Below, in pieces: positions 53,493-62,452 of a stretch of 64,000 nucleotides of DNA. The DNA comes from Rhodobacterales bacterium. Lineage in GTDB: Bacteria; Pseudomonadota; Alphaproteobacteria; Rhodobacterales; Rhodobacteraceae. The stretch covers positions 1-64,000 of the forward strand of contig JAPLPE010000019.1 in assembly GCA_026400355.1 (NCBI GenBank), in the 5' to 3' direction. The notes below the pieces were generated by a model. The model worked only from the letters and a program-made list of their open reading frames with translations. It did no database searches and was not told the DNA's origin. Positions within the stretch are counted from its first letter, which is position 1; every line of letters begins with the position of its first letter. The position numbers and the translations under genes were made by a program.

Positions 53493-54358
53493 TAAAGCGC
53501 CTCCGCCCCCGAGATGATTTCGATCAGTTCGTTGGTGATCTTGGCCTGACGCGAGCGGTTGAATTCGATCGTCAGACGGTCGATCATTTCGCCAGCGTTG
53601 CGGGTGGCGTTGTCCATCGCGCTCATCCGGGCGCCCTGTTCGGACGCGGCGTTTTCCAGAAGGGCGGCGAAGATCTGGGTTGCCACACCACGGGGCAGCA
53701 GGTCCGAAAGGATCGCCTCTTCGCTGGGCTCGTAATCATAGAGCGCGGTAGCGCCCGAGGATTCAAAGCTGGCAGGGATGATCTGCTGCGCGGTCGGGAT
53801 CTGCGAGATGACTGACTGGAAGCGGCTGTAGAAGATGGTGGCGACGTCAAATTCGCCCGCGTCGAACCGGGCGAGCACGTCGCGGCCGATGTCCTGCGCG
53901 CTGGAGTAGCCCAGACGCTTGACTGCGCTGAGGTCCACGTGACCTACAAAGGCCTTGCCCCAGTCACGCTTGAGCGCCTCGCGGCCCTTCTTGCCGACAG
54001 TCAGGATTTTCACTGTCTTGCCGGTCTTGGTCAGATTGTCCGCGTGTTGGCGCGCGATCTTGGCGATGGACGAGTTGAAGCCGCCGCAGAGGCCGCGTTC
54101 TGCCGTCATCACGACGAGAAGATGGACCTTGTCGCTGCCCGTTCCGGACAGGAGACGGGGGGCCGAAGCCGACCCGGAAGCCGCCTGCGCCAGACCCGCC
54201 ATCACTGCGTTGAAACGTTCGGTATAGGGGCGGGCCTGTTCAGCCGCGTCCTGCGCCCGCCGCAGCTTTGCGGCGGCGACCATCTGCATCGCCTTGGTGA
54301 TCTTGCGGGTCGACTTGACCGACGTGATCCGCGTTTTCAGGGCCTTCAGACTGGGCAT
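53492..54358 (-). CDS. atpG: ATP synthase F1 gamma subunit
   Basis: The central rotor shaft, 288 residues. [20 protein letters not shown] opens the coiled coil, [15 protein letters not shown] follows, and the C-terminal helix ends [20 protein letters not shown]. It lies 39 bp after atpA and overlaps the small downstream gene by 1 bp. Confidence 0.97.
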
Positions 54359-54397
54359 GCCCGCGTCTCCTCAATTGGCGTCGTCTCGGTCAATGGC

Positions 54398-55936
54398 TCA
54401 GGCAAAGTCCTTGGCGAATTCGTCGAGCGCGGCGCGCATCGTCTTTTCTGCATCGCCCGCGATCTTCGGATCATCCTTGGTGAGCATGTCGAGCACGTCC
54501 TTGCGGTTGGTCCGCAGGTGCTTGAGCAGGCCCGCTTCCCAGCGACCAACATCCCTGACGGCCACCTTGTCGAGATAGCCCTTGGTGCCGGCATAGATGA
54601 CGCAGACGATTTCCGCGTTGGTCAGCGGAGCATACTGTGGCTGTTTCATCAGCTCGGTCAGACGGGCGCCACGGTTCAGGAGGGCCTGGGTCGAGGCGTC
54701 CAGGTCGGAACCGAACTGGGCGAATGCGGCCATTTCGCGGTACTGGGCGAGTTCCAGTTTCACGGGGCCTGCGACCGACTTCATCGACCGGGTCTGCGCC
54801 GAGGAGCCCACGCGGGACACGGACAGACCGGTGTTCACTGCCGGGCGGATGCCCTGATAGAAAAGTTCGGTTTCAAGGAATATCTGGCCGTCAGTGATCG
54901 AGATCACGTTCGTCGGGATAAAGGCCGACACGTCGCCGCCCTGAGTTTCGATGATCGGCAGGGCCGTCAGCGAACCGTTGCCGTGATCGTCGTTCAGCTT
55001 GGCCGAACGTTCCAGCAGACGGGAGTGGAGGTAGAACACGTCGCCGGGATAGGCTTCGCGGCCAGGCGGACGGCGGAGCAGCAGAGACATCTGGCGGTAG
55101 GACACCGCCTGTTTGGAGAGGTCATCATAGATGATGAGCGCATGGCGGCCGTTGTCGCGGAAGTATTCGGCCATCGCGGTCGCGGCGTAGGGGGCCAGGA
55201 ACTGCATCGGCGCGGGGTCGGAGGCGGTGGCGGCGACAATGATCGTGTATTTGATCGCGCCGGATTCTTCGAGCTTCTTCACCAGCTGGGCGACGGTCGA
55301 ACGCTTTTGACCGACGGCGCAATAGATGCAGTAGAGCTTCTTGTATTCGTCATCACCAGCGGCGTCGTTGTACACCTTCTGGTTCAGGATCGTGTCGAGC
55401 GCGATCGCGGTCTTGCCGGTCTGGCGGTCGCCGATGATGAGCTCGCGCTGGCCGCGTCCGATCGGGATCATGGCGTCCACGGATTTGAGGCCGGTCGCCA
55501 TCGGTTCATGCACCGATTTGCGGGGGATGATGCCCGGGGCCTTGACGTCGGCCACGCGGCGTTCGGTGGCTGCGATGGGGCCCTTGCCGTCGATCGGGTT
55601 GCCAAGGGCGTCGACCACGCGGCCAAGGAGCGCTTCACCGGCAGGAACGTCCACGATGGAGCGGGTGCGCTTGACCACGTCACCTTCCGAGATTTCGCGG
55701 TCGGACCCGAAGATCACGCAGCCCACGTTGTCGTTTTCGAGGTTGAGCGCCATGCCCTGAATGCCGCCGGGGAATTCCACCATTTCGCCGGCCTGGATCT
55801 TGTCCAGACCATAGACGCGGGCGATCCCGTCACCGACCGACAGCACGCGGCCGACTTCGGCCACTTCTGCCTCTTGGCCGAAATTCTTGATCTGGTCCTT
55901 CAGGATTGCCGATATCTCGGCTGCTTGGATCGCCAT
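54398..55936 (-). CDS. atpA: ATP synthase F1 alpha subunit
   Basis: The non-catalytic nucleotide-binding subunit, 512 residues. P-loop [14 protein letters not shown], the signature [17 protein letters not shown] and the C-terminal helical bundle are present. Its start shares one base with the atpH stop (TAATG). Confidence 0.98.
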   Translation of the reverse strand: MAIQAAEISAILKDQIKNFGQEAEVAEVGRVLSVGDGIARVYGLDKIQAGEMVEFPGGIQGMALNLENDNVGCVIFGSDREISEGDVVKRTRSIVDVPAGEALLGRVVDALGNPIDGKGPIAATERRVADVKAPGIIPRKSVHEPMATGLKSVDAMIPIGRGQRELIIGDRQTGKTAIALDTILNQKVYNDAAGDDEYKKLYCIYCAVGQKRSTVAQLVKKLEESGAIKYTIIVAATASDPAPMQFLAPYAATAMAEYFRDNGRHALIIYDDLSKQAVSYRQMSLLLRRPPGREAYPGDVFYLHSRLLERSAKLNDDHGNGSLTALPIIETQGGDVSAFIPTNVISITDGQIFLETELFYQGIRPAVNTGLSVSRVGSSAQTRSMKSVAGPVKLELAQYREMAAFAQFGSDLDASTQALLNRGARLTELMKQPQYAPLTNAEIVCVIYAGTKGYLDKVAVRDVGRWEAGLLKHLRTNRKDVLDMLTKDDPKIAGDAEKTMRAALDEFAKDFA

Positions 55937-56502
55937 TATCCGACCTCTTTCATGGTGTTCTGGAGTGCCATCAGCTTGGCCCGGATCGACGTGTCGATCA
56001 TCTGGGAGCCGATCTTTACGACGAGTCCGCCGATGAGGGATTCATCAACGGCTGCAATGATCTTGACGGTCTTGCCCGCCGAGGCCGAGAGGGTCTTGGC
56101 CAGTTTTTCGGTCTGCGTCTTAGTCAGCGCCTTGGCGCTGGAAACTTCGGCGGTGACTTCACCCTTTTCAGACGCGATCATGCCGCGGAGTGTCGTGACC
56201 AGTTGCGGCAGCACGAACAAGCGCCGCTTGGAGGCCATCAGGGACATGAGGTTTGCAAAGGACTGCGACAGGCCCATCTTGGCCACGACGGCCGAGATCG
56301 CGGCACCCTGTTCTTCACGGCTGTAGAGCGGCGAGGAGATCAGGTCGCGCAGGTCCGCGCTTTCCCTGAGCGCCGCGTCCAGGGCGTCGACGTCGGATTC
56401 GAGCGTTGCCAGTGCCCCCGTTTCGCGGGACAGGTCGAACATTGCCGACGCATAGCGGCTGGCAATTCCGGTAGAGATCGAAGCTGGTTCGGACACATCC
56501 AC
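55936..56502 (-). CDS. atpH: ATP synthase F1 delta subunit
   Basis: The peripheral stalk-binding subunit, 188 residues. [20 protein letters not shown] and the C-terminal [20 protein letters not shown] are typical. First gene of the F1 operon; the start is GTG at 56502, with another GTG two codons in and an AAGGGTG site. The F0 genes are not in this window. Confidence 0.93.
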   Translation of the reverse strand: MDVSEPASISTGIASRYASAMFDLSRETGALATLESDVDALDAALRESADLRDLISSPLYSREEQGAAISAVVAKMGLSQSFANLMSLMASKRRLFVLPQLVTTLRGMIASEKGEVTAEVSSAKALTKTQTEKLAKTLSASAGKTVKIIAAVDESLIGGLVVKIGSQMIDTSIRAKLMALQNTMKEVG

Positions 56503-56798
56503 CCTTTCGATGTCGTTGGCCCGTCGTCAGCCCCGAGAAGGGCAACAGATGGGCAGCTTGAAACGCCTCCGAGTTTCCGCGGGGGCCATAAAATCAGGGG
56601 CCGTGTAGCAGAGGCTTTCTGGTGTCGCAACCGCCTTGGCGCAGGTTTTCCGAAGGTTTCAGCAAGGAAGTCCGGGGCATCCCGCCGCATCGTGCGAGGT
56701 CGCTGCCGGGGGACACAGCACGTTCTGCGACGAGTGCCTTGCGATTCTCGCCTTTTCGTGAGGAACTTCCTGAATTGGCCCGGCAATCGGCCCCGGGA
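56503..56798 (-). promoter_or_regulatory. Gene-free region upstream of the atp operon
   Basis: This 296-bp gap between the methyltransferase stop and atpH holds no gene. It must carry the atp promoter and leader. No clear -35/-10 pair or operator could be picked out by eye. Confidence 0.5.
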
Positions 56799-57566
56799 TC
56801 AGTCCGTGCCGCCTGGACGGATGCGGCCCCGTGCCGCAGGGCTGGGCAGTGCGTCCATGACACGGATCGGCTGGCGGACCTTTTCGCGCAGGCCGGGGCG
56901 GGTGGGGGCGGCGATCTGTTTGGTGACTTCGACGATCAGCACACCGCCTGCGGCAAAGACGGGCAGGTGGCGGCCGGCAGATTCAAGGAAGTCTGCGGAT
57001 TTGCGCCAGATCTTTCGGGTCGAGGGGGGCTGGTAGAGGGTGGACATGGTCTTTTCGACGACGAAACTGTGCTTGCGGAGTTGGGCCTCAAGCTGGCTCA
57101 GCGAATAGGGGCGGCCAAAGCCGAAGGGGGTGCGGTCGGTGCGGGACCAGAGGCCGGCGCGGTTGGGGACGATGAACACGGCGCGGCCACCGGGGCCCAT
57201 GACACGCCACGCCTCTTCCAGCACGGCAGAGGGGTGTTCTGAGGTTTCAAGGCCGTGGAGGAGGACGAGTTTGTCGACCATCCCGGTCGGAATCGGCCAG
57301 AGCGTTTCTTCGCAGAGGACCGAGACGTTGGGCAGGCCGGGGGGCCATGGCATGACGCCCTGCGGGCCGGGCATGAGGGCGATCAGGCGGCGGGCGTCTT
57401 CGAGAAACGGACGGAGAAGGGGTGCGGCAAAGCCGAAGCCGGCGACAGTCTGTCCCTTTGCCTCGGGCCAGAGGGCGATGAGGTGATCGCGGATGACCTT
57501 TTGCGCCGCGCGGCCCAGAGGACTGCGGTAATAGAAGTTGCGCAGGTCCTGCACATCCAGATGCAT
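56799..57566 (-). CDS. Class I SAM-dependent methyltransferase-like protein
   Basis: A 255-residue protein with a Rossmann-type core: [36 protein letters not shown] and [20 protein letters not shown]. The first SAM glycine loop (normally E/DxGxGxG) is weak (GFGFAAPLL), so SAM binding may be altered. [20 protein letters not shown] resembles the start of glyoxalase-adjacent methyltransferases in related bacteria. It is divergent from gloB with 62 bp between. Substrate unknown. Confidence 0.75.
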   Translation of the reverse strand: MHLDVQDLRNFYYRSPLGRAAQKVIRDHLIALWPEAKGQTVAGFGFAAPLLRPFLEDARRLIALMPGPQGVMPWPPGLPNVSVLCEETLWPIPTGMVDKLVLLHGLETSEHPSAVLEEAWRVMGPGGRAVFIVPNRAGLWSRTDRTPFGFGRPYSLSQLEAQLRKHSFVVEKTMSTLYQPPSTRKIWRKSADFLESAGRHLPVFAAGGVLIVEVTKQIAAPTRPGLREKVRQPIRVMDALPSPAARGRIRPGGTD

Positions 57567-57628
57567 TGCGGGCGGTCCGTGCTTAGGTCAGGATCAGGCG
57601 GACCATATCAAGCGAAAGCGACATTGCC

Positions 57629-58390
57629 ATGCCTCTTGAGATCGTGACGGTGCCCTGTCTGAAGGACAACTATGCCTATCTGCTGCATCATGCGGCAACG
57701 GGCGAGACGGCGCTGGTCGATGCGCCCGAGGCGGCGCCGATTCAGGCGGCGCTTGAGATGAGGGGATGGCGGCTGAACGATATCCTGATCACGCATCATC
57801 ATGGCGACCATATCGACGGGGTTGCGGCCCTGCGGGACGGGGTGCGCGTGATCGGGGCGGCGGCGGACGCGTACCGCTTGCCGCCGCTGGATCTGGCGGT
57901 CAGGCCGGGGGATGAGGTGACGGTGTGCAGCCGGGCGGTCGAGGTGATCGACGTGCCGGGGCATACGGTGGGGCATGTGGCGTTCCATATCCCGACAAGT
58001 GCGGCGGCGTTCACCGCGGACAGCCTGATGGCGATGGGCTGCGGGCGGTTGTTCGAGGGGACGGCGGCGCAGATGTGGGCGAGCCTGTCGCGGCTTGCGG
58101 CGCTGCCGCCCGAGACGCTGATCTGTTCGGGGCATGAGTACACGGCGGCGAATGCGAGATTCGCTTTGACGATCGAACCCGAGAACCCGGCGCTACATGC
58201 GCGGATCACGTCGATCAACGCATCGCGCAAGGCGGGGCTGCCGACGGTTCCGTCCTATCTGTCGCTCGAGTTGCAGACGAACCCGTTCCTGCGGGCGAGT
58301 CTGCCGTCGGTCAAGGCGGCGATGGGAATGCCGGATGCGGCAGACCATGCCGTTTTCGGTGAGATCCGGGCGCGGAAGGACAAGTTCTAG
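57629..58390 (+). CDS. gloB: Hydroxyacylglutathione hydrolase (glyoxalase II)
   Basis: Hydrolyses S-lactoylglutathione in methylglyoxal detoxification. The 253-residue metallo-beta-lactamase fold has ILITHHHGDHIDG (THxHxDH), the Asp in AFTADSLMAMGCGRLFEG, GHTVGHVAFH and GHEYTAANARFAL, and the C-terminal glutathione-binding helix. The ATG at 57629 begins MPLEIVTVPCLKDNYAYLL, the family start. Confidence 0.95.
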   Translation: MPLEIVTVPCLKDNYAYLLHHAATGETALVDAPEAAPIQAALEMRGWRLNDILITHHHGDHIDGVAALRDGVRVIGAAADAYRLPPLDLAVRPGDEVTVCSRAVEVIDVPGHTVGHVAFHIPTSAAAFTADSLMAMGCGRLFEGTAAQMWASLSRLAALPPETLICSGHEYTAANARFALTIEPENPALHARITSINASRKAGLPTVPSYLSLELQTNPFLRASLPSVKAAMGMPDAADHAVFGEIRARKDKF

Positions 58391-58573
58391 GCAGTTCCGG
58401 AAGCGTCCAGTGCCAGAATCCGGGGCAACTGTCGCAACGATCAACAGTCGTGATCGGATATTTGAAAGATTTAGCTTGAAGCGCGGCAGATAACACCGAT
58501 CTTTAGTCCTCAGAGGCCACAGTCAGGAAGGGGCCATACCCTTTCCGGACCCCCGATCAGAGGAGCACTCAAC

Positions 58574-60898
58574 GTGCCGTCTTTTTCGACCACCCTTGAG
58601 CAGTCCATCCATGCGGCGCTGGCGCTGGCCAATGCCCGCCGCCATGAGCTTGCGACGCTTGAACACCTGCTCCTTGCCCTGATCGACGAACCCGATGCCT
58701 CCCGCGTGATGAAGGCGTGCTCGGTCGATCTGGATGAGCTGAGGAAGACGCTGGAAGAGTTCATCGAGGATGATTTGTCGACCCTTGTGACCGATATCGA
58801 AGGGTCTGAAGCCGTGCCGACCGCCGCATTCCAGCGCGTCATCCAGCGCGCGGCGATCCATGTCCAGTCTTCGGGCCGGACCGAGGTGACGGGGGCCAAT
58901 GTCCTTGTCGCCATCTTTGCCGAACGCGAATCGAATGCGGCCTATTTCCTGCAGGAGCAGGACATGACCCGTTACGATGCGGTGAATTTCATCGCCCATG
59001 GCGTGGCCAAGGACCCGGCCTTTGGCGAAAGCCGCCCGATCACGGGTGCGTCTTCGTCCAAGTCCGATGAGCCCGAGAGCGGGCCTGTCACTGAAGGCAA
59101 GGAATCTGCGCTGTCCAAGTATTGCGTGGACCTGAACGCCAAGTCCAAGAAGGGCGACGTTGACCCGCTGATCGGCCGCGATCAGGAGGTTGAGCGCTGC
59201 ATTCAGGTGCTGTGCCGCCGCCGGAAGAACAACCCGCTTCTGGTGGGTGATCCGGGCGTGGGCAAGACCGCGATTGCCGAAGGTCTGGCCTACAAGATCG
59301 TCAACGGTGACGTGCCTGACGTTCTGGCGGGGGCCACGATCTATTCGCTCGACATGGGCGCGCTGCTGGCGGGCACCCGGTATCGGGGCGACTTTGAAGA
59401 GCGGCTGAAGGCGGTCGTGACCGAGTTGGAGGATCACCCGGACGCGGTGCTGTTCATCGACGAGATCCATACGGTGATCGGCGCTGGCGCGACCAGCGGC
59501 GGGGCGATGGATGCGTCGAATCTTCTCAAGCCTGCGTTGCAGGGTGGGAAGCTGCGCTGCATGGGATCGACCACCTACAAGGAGTTCCGGCAGCATTTCG
59601 AGAAGGACCGGGCGCTGGCGCGGCGGTTTCAGAAGATCGACGTGAACGAGCCGACGGTCGAGGATTCGATCAAGATCCTGACAGGGCTGAAGCCCTATTT
59701 CGAGGATCACCACCACATCCGCTATACCGCCGATGCGATCCGGACGGCGGTAGAACTGTCAGCGCGGTATATCAACGACCGCAAGCTGCCCGACAAGGCC
59801 ATCGACGTGATCGACGAGGCGGGTGCGGCGCAACATCTGGTGCCCGACAGCAAGCGGCGCAAGACCATCGGAACGAAGGAGATCGAAGCGGTCGTCGCCA
59901 AGATCGCCCGCATCCCGCCCAAGAATGTGTCGAAGGATGATGCAACGGTGCTGCGTGATCTGGACTCTGCGCTGAAGCGGGTGGTGTTCGGTCAGGATGC
60001 CGCCATCGAGGCACTGGCGTCGGCGATCAAGCTGGCCCGGGCGGGCCTGCGGGAACCCGAAAAGCCCATCGGCAACTATCTGTTTGCCGGGCCGACCGGC
60101 GTGGGCAAGACCGAAGTGGCCAAGCAACTGGCGGATACGCTGGGTGTGGAACTGCTGCGGTTCGATATGTCGGAATACATGGAGAAACACGCTGTCAGCC
60201 GTCTGATCGGTGCGCCGCCAGGCTATGTCGGGTTCGATCAGGGCGGGATGCTGACGGATGGTGTGGACCAGCATCCGCATTGTGTCCTGCTGCTTGACGA
60301 GATCGAAAAGGCGCATCCGGACGTGTTCAACATCCTGTTGCAGGTGATGGACCACGGCAAGCTGACCGACCACAACGGCCGGGCAGTGGATTTCCGGAAC
60401 GTGATCCTGATCATGACGTCGAATGCCGGCGCAGCGGACATGCAGAAGGCAGCCATCGGCTTTGGTCGGGACAAGCGCGAGGGCGAGGATACGGTGGCCA
60501 TCGAACGGCTGTTCACGCCCGAGTTCCGCAACCGTCTGGATGCGATCATCTCGTTCAGCGCGCTGCCGAAGGAGGTCATCATGCAGGTGGTCGAGAAGTT
60601 CGTCCTCCAGCTTGAAGCCCAGCTTATGGACCGCAATGTCCATATCGAACTGTCGCCCGAAGCCGCGATGTGGCTGGGTGACAAGGGCTATGACGACAAG
60701 ATGGGGGCGCGTCCGCTGGGCCGGGTCATTCAGGAACACCTGAAGAAGCCGCTGGCCGAGGAGTTGCTGTTCGGCAAGCTGACCAAGGGCGGCGTCGTCC
60801 GTGTCGGCGTAAAGGACGACAAGCTGCATCTGGTGTTCGAATCGATGCAGGCCCCGCGCCTGACCAAGAACAAGCCGCCCCTGCTTACGGCGGACTGA
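58574..60898 (+). CDS. clpA: ATP-dependent Clp protease ATP-binding subunit ClpA
   Basis: The unfoldase that feeds ClpP, 774 residues. The N-domain begins FSTTLEQSIHAALALANARR, AAA-1 has GDPGVGKTAIAEGLA, AAA-2 has GPTGVGKTEVAKQLADTLGV and SRLIGAPPGYVGFDQGG, and an IGF-like loop is at the usual place (AAIGFGRDKREGE). The clpS gene normally upstream is not seen in the 183-bp gap 58391-58573, which has no gene. The ATG at 58574 follows AGAGGAGCACTCAACGTGCC; a GTG would also fit. Confidence 0.96.
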   Translation: MPSFSTTLEQSIHAALALANARRHELATLEHLLLALIDEPDASRVMKACSVDLDELRKTLEEFIEDDLSTLVTDIEGSEAVPTAAFQRVIQRAAIHVQSSGRTEVTGANVLVAIFAERESNAAYFLQEQDMTRYDAVNFIAHGVAKDPAFGESRPITGASSSKSDEPESGPVTEGKESALSKYCVDLNAKSKKGDVDPLIGRDQEVERCIQVLCRRRKNNPLLVGDPGVGKTAIAEGLAYKIVNGDVPDVLAGATIYSLDMGALLAGTRYRGDFEERLKAVVTELEDHPDAVLFIDEIHTVIGAGATSGGAMDASNLLKPALQGGKLRCMGSTTYKEFRQHFEKDRALARRFQKIDVNEPTVEDSIKILTGLKPYFEDHHHIRYTADAIRTAVELSARYINDRKLPDKAIDVIDEAGAAQHLVPDSKRRKTIGTKEIEAVVAKIARIPPKNVSKDDATVLRDLDSALKRVVFGQDAAIEALASAIKLARAGLREPEKPIGNYLFAGPTGVGKTEVAKQLADTLGVELLRFDMSEYMEKHAVSRLIGAPPGYVGFDQGGMLTDGVDQHPHCVLLLDEIEKAHPDVFNILLQVMDHGKLTDHNGRAVDFRNVILIMTSNAGAADMQKAAIGFGRDKREGEDTVAIERLFTPEFRNRLDAIISFSALPKEVIMQVVEKFVLQLEAQLMDRNVHIELSPEAAMWLGDKGYDDKMGARPLGRVIQEHLKKPLAEELLFGKLTKGGVVRVGVKDDKLHLVFESMQAPRLTKNKPPLLTAD

Positions 60899-61864
60899 TT
60901 GATACGCCTTGGGGCGATCCTTCTGGCTCTCGTCACCCCTGCGGTGTCGAGGGCCTTTGATCTGGAGTTCCCGATTGACTGCGAGATCGGGGAAACCTGC
61001 TATATCCAGCAGTTCTTTGACCATGATCCTGGCGCGGAAGCGTCGGATTTCACCTGCGGTCCGCTGAGTTATGACGGGCATGACGGGACGGATATCGCGC
61101 TGCCGACCCTGGCCGATCAGTCGGCAGGGGTGACGGTCCTGGCGGCGGCGGCTGGCGTGGTCGCGGGTGTGCGGGACGAGATGGCGGATGCGTTGCAAGT
61201 GGGGCCGGACGCGCCGGATGTCACCAACCGGGAATGCGGGAATGGCGTTGTGATCCGTCATGAGGGCGGGTGGGAGACGCAGTATTGCCATATGCGGCTG
61301 GGGTCGATCCTTGTCGCGCCGGGGCAGGCGGTGACGACAGGGACGCCTCTGGGGCAGGTCGGGCTTTCGGGGCAGACGCAGTTTCCGCATCTGCATCTGT
61401 CGGTGCGGCATGACGGGGCCGAGGTCGATCCGTTCGATCCGGATGGGGTGATCGCCTGTGGTGCGCCTTCGGCGGACACGCTTTGGGAGACGCCCCTGCG
61501 CTATCAGCCTGGCGGGGTGATTTCGGCGGGGTTTGCCGATGCGGTACCCGAGTTCGAGGCGGTCCAGGCAGGCGCAGCTTCGGTGCCCGTCTTGAGGGGG
61601 TCGTCGGCGCTGGTGGCCTTTGGGCTGTTGTTCGGCGGGCAGGCCGGGGATGTGGTGGGGATCAAGATCACGGGGCCAGAGGGCGAGGTGATCGACCATA
61701 ACGAGATGCTGGAGCGGACGCAGGCGCAACTGTTTCGGGCTGCGGGCAGGCCGGTGCCGGCTGGGGGGTGGGCTGCGGGGGCCTATGAGGCCACAATCAC
61801 CCTCATGCGCGGCGAAACTGTGGTGGATATGATGCTGACCCAGATGGAAATACCGCCCGGCTGA
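60899..61864 (+). CDS. M23-family metallopeptidase (LytM domain), exported
   Basis: A 321-residue protein with a signal peptide (LGAILLALVTPAVSRA). The LytM/M23 domain has YDGHDGTDIALP (HxxxD) and TQFPHLHLSVRHD (HxH), with QYCHMRLGSILVAPGQAV, so it can be an active peptidoglycan endopeptidase. The C-terminal part is a beta-rich extension. It starts with TTG at 60899 immediately after the clpA stop, so it may be read through from clpA. Confidence 0.85.
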   Translation: MIRLGAILLALVTPAVSRAFDLEFPIDCEIGETCYIQQFFDHDPGAEASDFTCGPLSYDGHDGTDIALPTLADQSAGVTVLAAAAGVVAGVRDEMADALQVGPDAPDVTNRECGNGVVIRHEGGWETQYCHMRLGSILVAPGQAVTTGTPLGQVGLSGQTQFPHLHLSVRHDGAEVDPFDPDGVIACGAPSADTLWETPLRYQPGGVISAGFADAVPEFEAVQAGAASVPVLRGSSALVAFGLLFGGQAGDVVGIKITGPEGEVIDHNEMLERTQAQLFRAAGRPVPAGGWAAGAYEATITLMRGETVVDMMLTQMEIPPG

Positions 61865-61927
61865 TCAGGATCAGGGCTTTCCGTAGGGGAAAGGCGCACC
61901 TTGCGGCAGTTGCAGGGAGCACCGCAT

Positions 61928-62452
61928 ATGACCGTCCTGATCCTTTATGCCACCACCGAGGGGCAGACCCGCAAGATCGCGGGGCGGGCGGGGGACCATC
62001 TGAAGCTGAACGGCAAGGAGGTCGAGGTCATCCAGATTTCGGGCGCGAATGGTCTGGACCTTTCGCGGTTCGAGCGGGTGATCCTGATGGCTTCGGTCCA
62101 TGCGGGCCGTTATCAGCCGGAGTTTCTGGCCTATGTCACGCTGCACAAGGCGCAGATGGACAAAGTGCCGAACGCGTTTCTGTCGGTGTCGCTGTCAGCG
62201 GCAAGTACGGACCCCGAGGATCTGGAAGGGATTGCAGCCTGCGTGGCCAAGATGACGGCCGAGACGGAATGGTCGCCGGAGATCGTTGTGCATGTGGCCG
62301 GGGCGTTCCGGTTTGCGCAATATGATTTCCTGAAATCATGGGCGATGCGCTGGATCGCGGCGAAGCGAGACCCGACGGCGAGCACAAAGGCCGACACGGA
62401 ATACACCGACTGGGAAGCCCTCTACGGGTTTCTGGACAACTGGGCCGCGTGA
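61928..62452 (+). CDS. Flavodoxin-domain protein, HemG-like
   Basis: A 174-residue flavodoxin-fold protein. MTVLILYATTEGQTRKIAGR is the FMN-phosphate loop start, ASVHAGRYQPEFLAYV follows, and FLSVSLSAAST and FDNW-type C-terminus (YGFLDNWAA) match protoporphyrinogen oxidase HemG-type proteins. It could be HemG or another electron carrier. The ATG at 61928 follows AGGGAGCACCGCAT. It is convergent with the OmpA-type gene. Confidence 0.8.
   Translation: MTVLILYATTEGQTRKIAGRAGDHLKLNGKEVEVIQISGANGLDLSRFERVILMASVHAGRYQPEFLAYVTLHKAQMDKVPNAFLSVSLSAASTDPEDLEGIAACVAKMTAETEWSPEIVVHVAGAFRFAQYDFLKSWAMRWIAAKRDPTASTKADTEYTDWEALYGFLDNWAA

Noticed and set aside
53939-56326. 795-codon + strand frame across atpG-atpA-atpH
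   Set aside because: Antisense shadow of conserved genes with no domain or start signal.
59759-61729. 656-codon minus-strand frame opposite clpA and the M23 gene
   Set aside because: Rich in Arg, His and Pro as expected for antisense GC-rich sequence; clpA is unambiguous.
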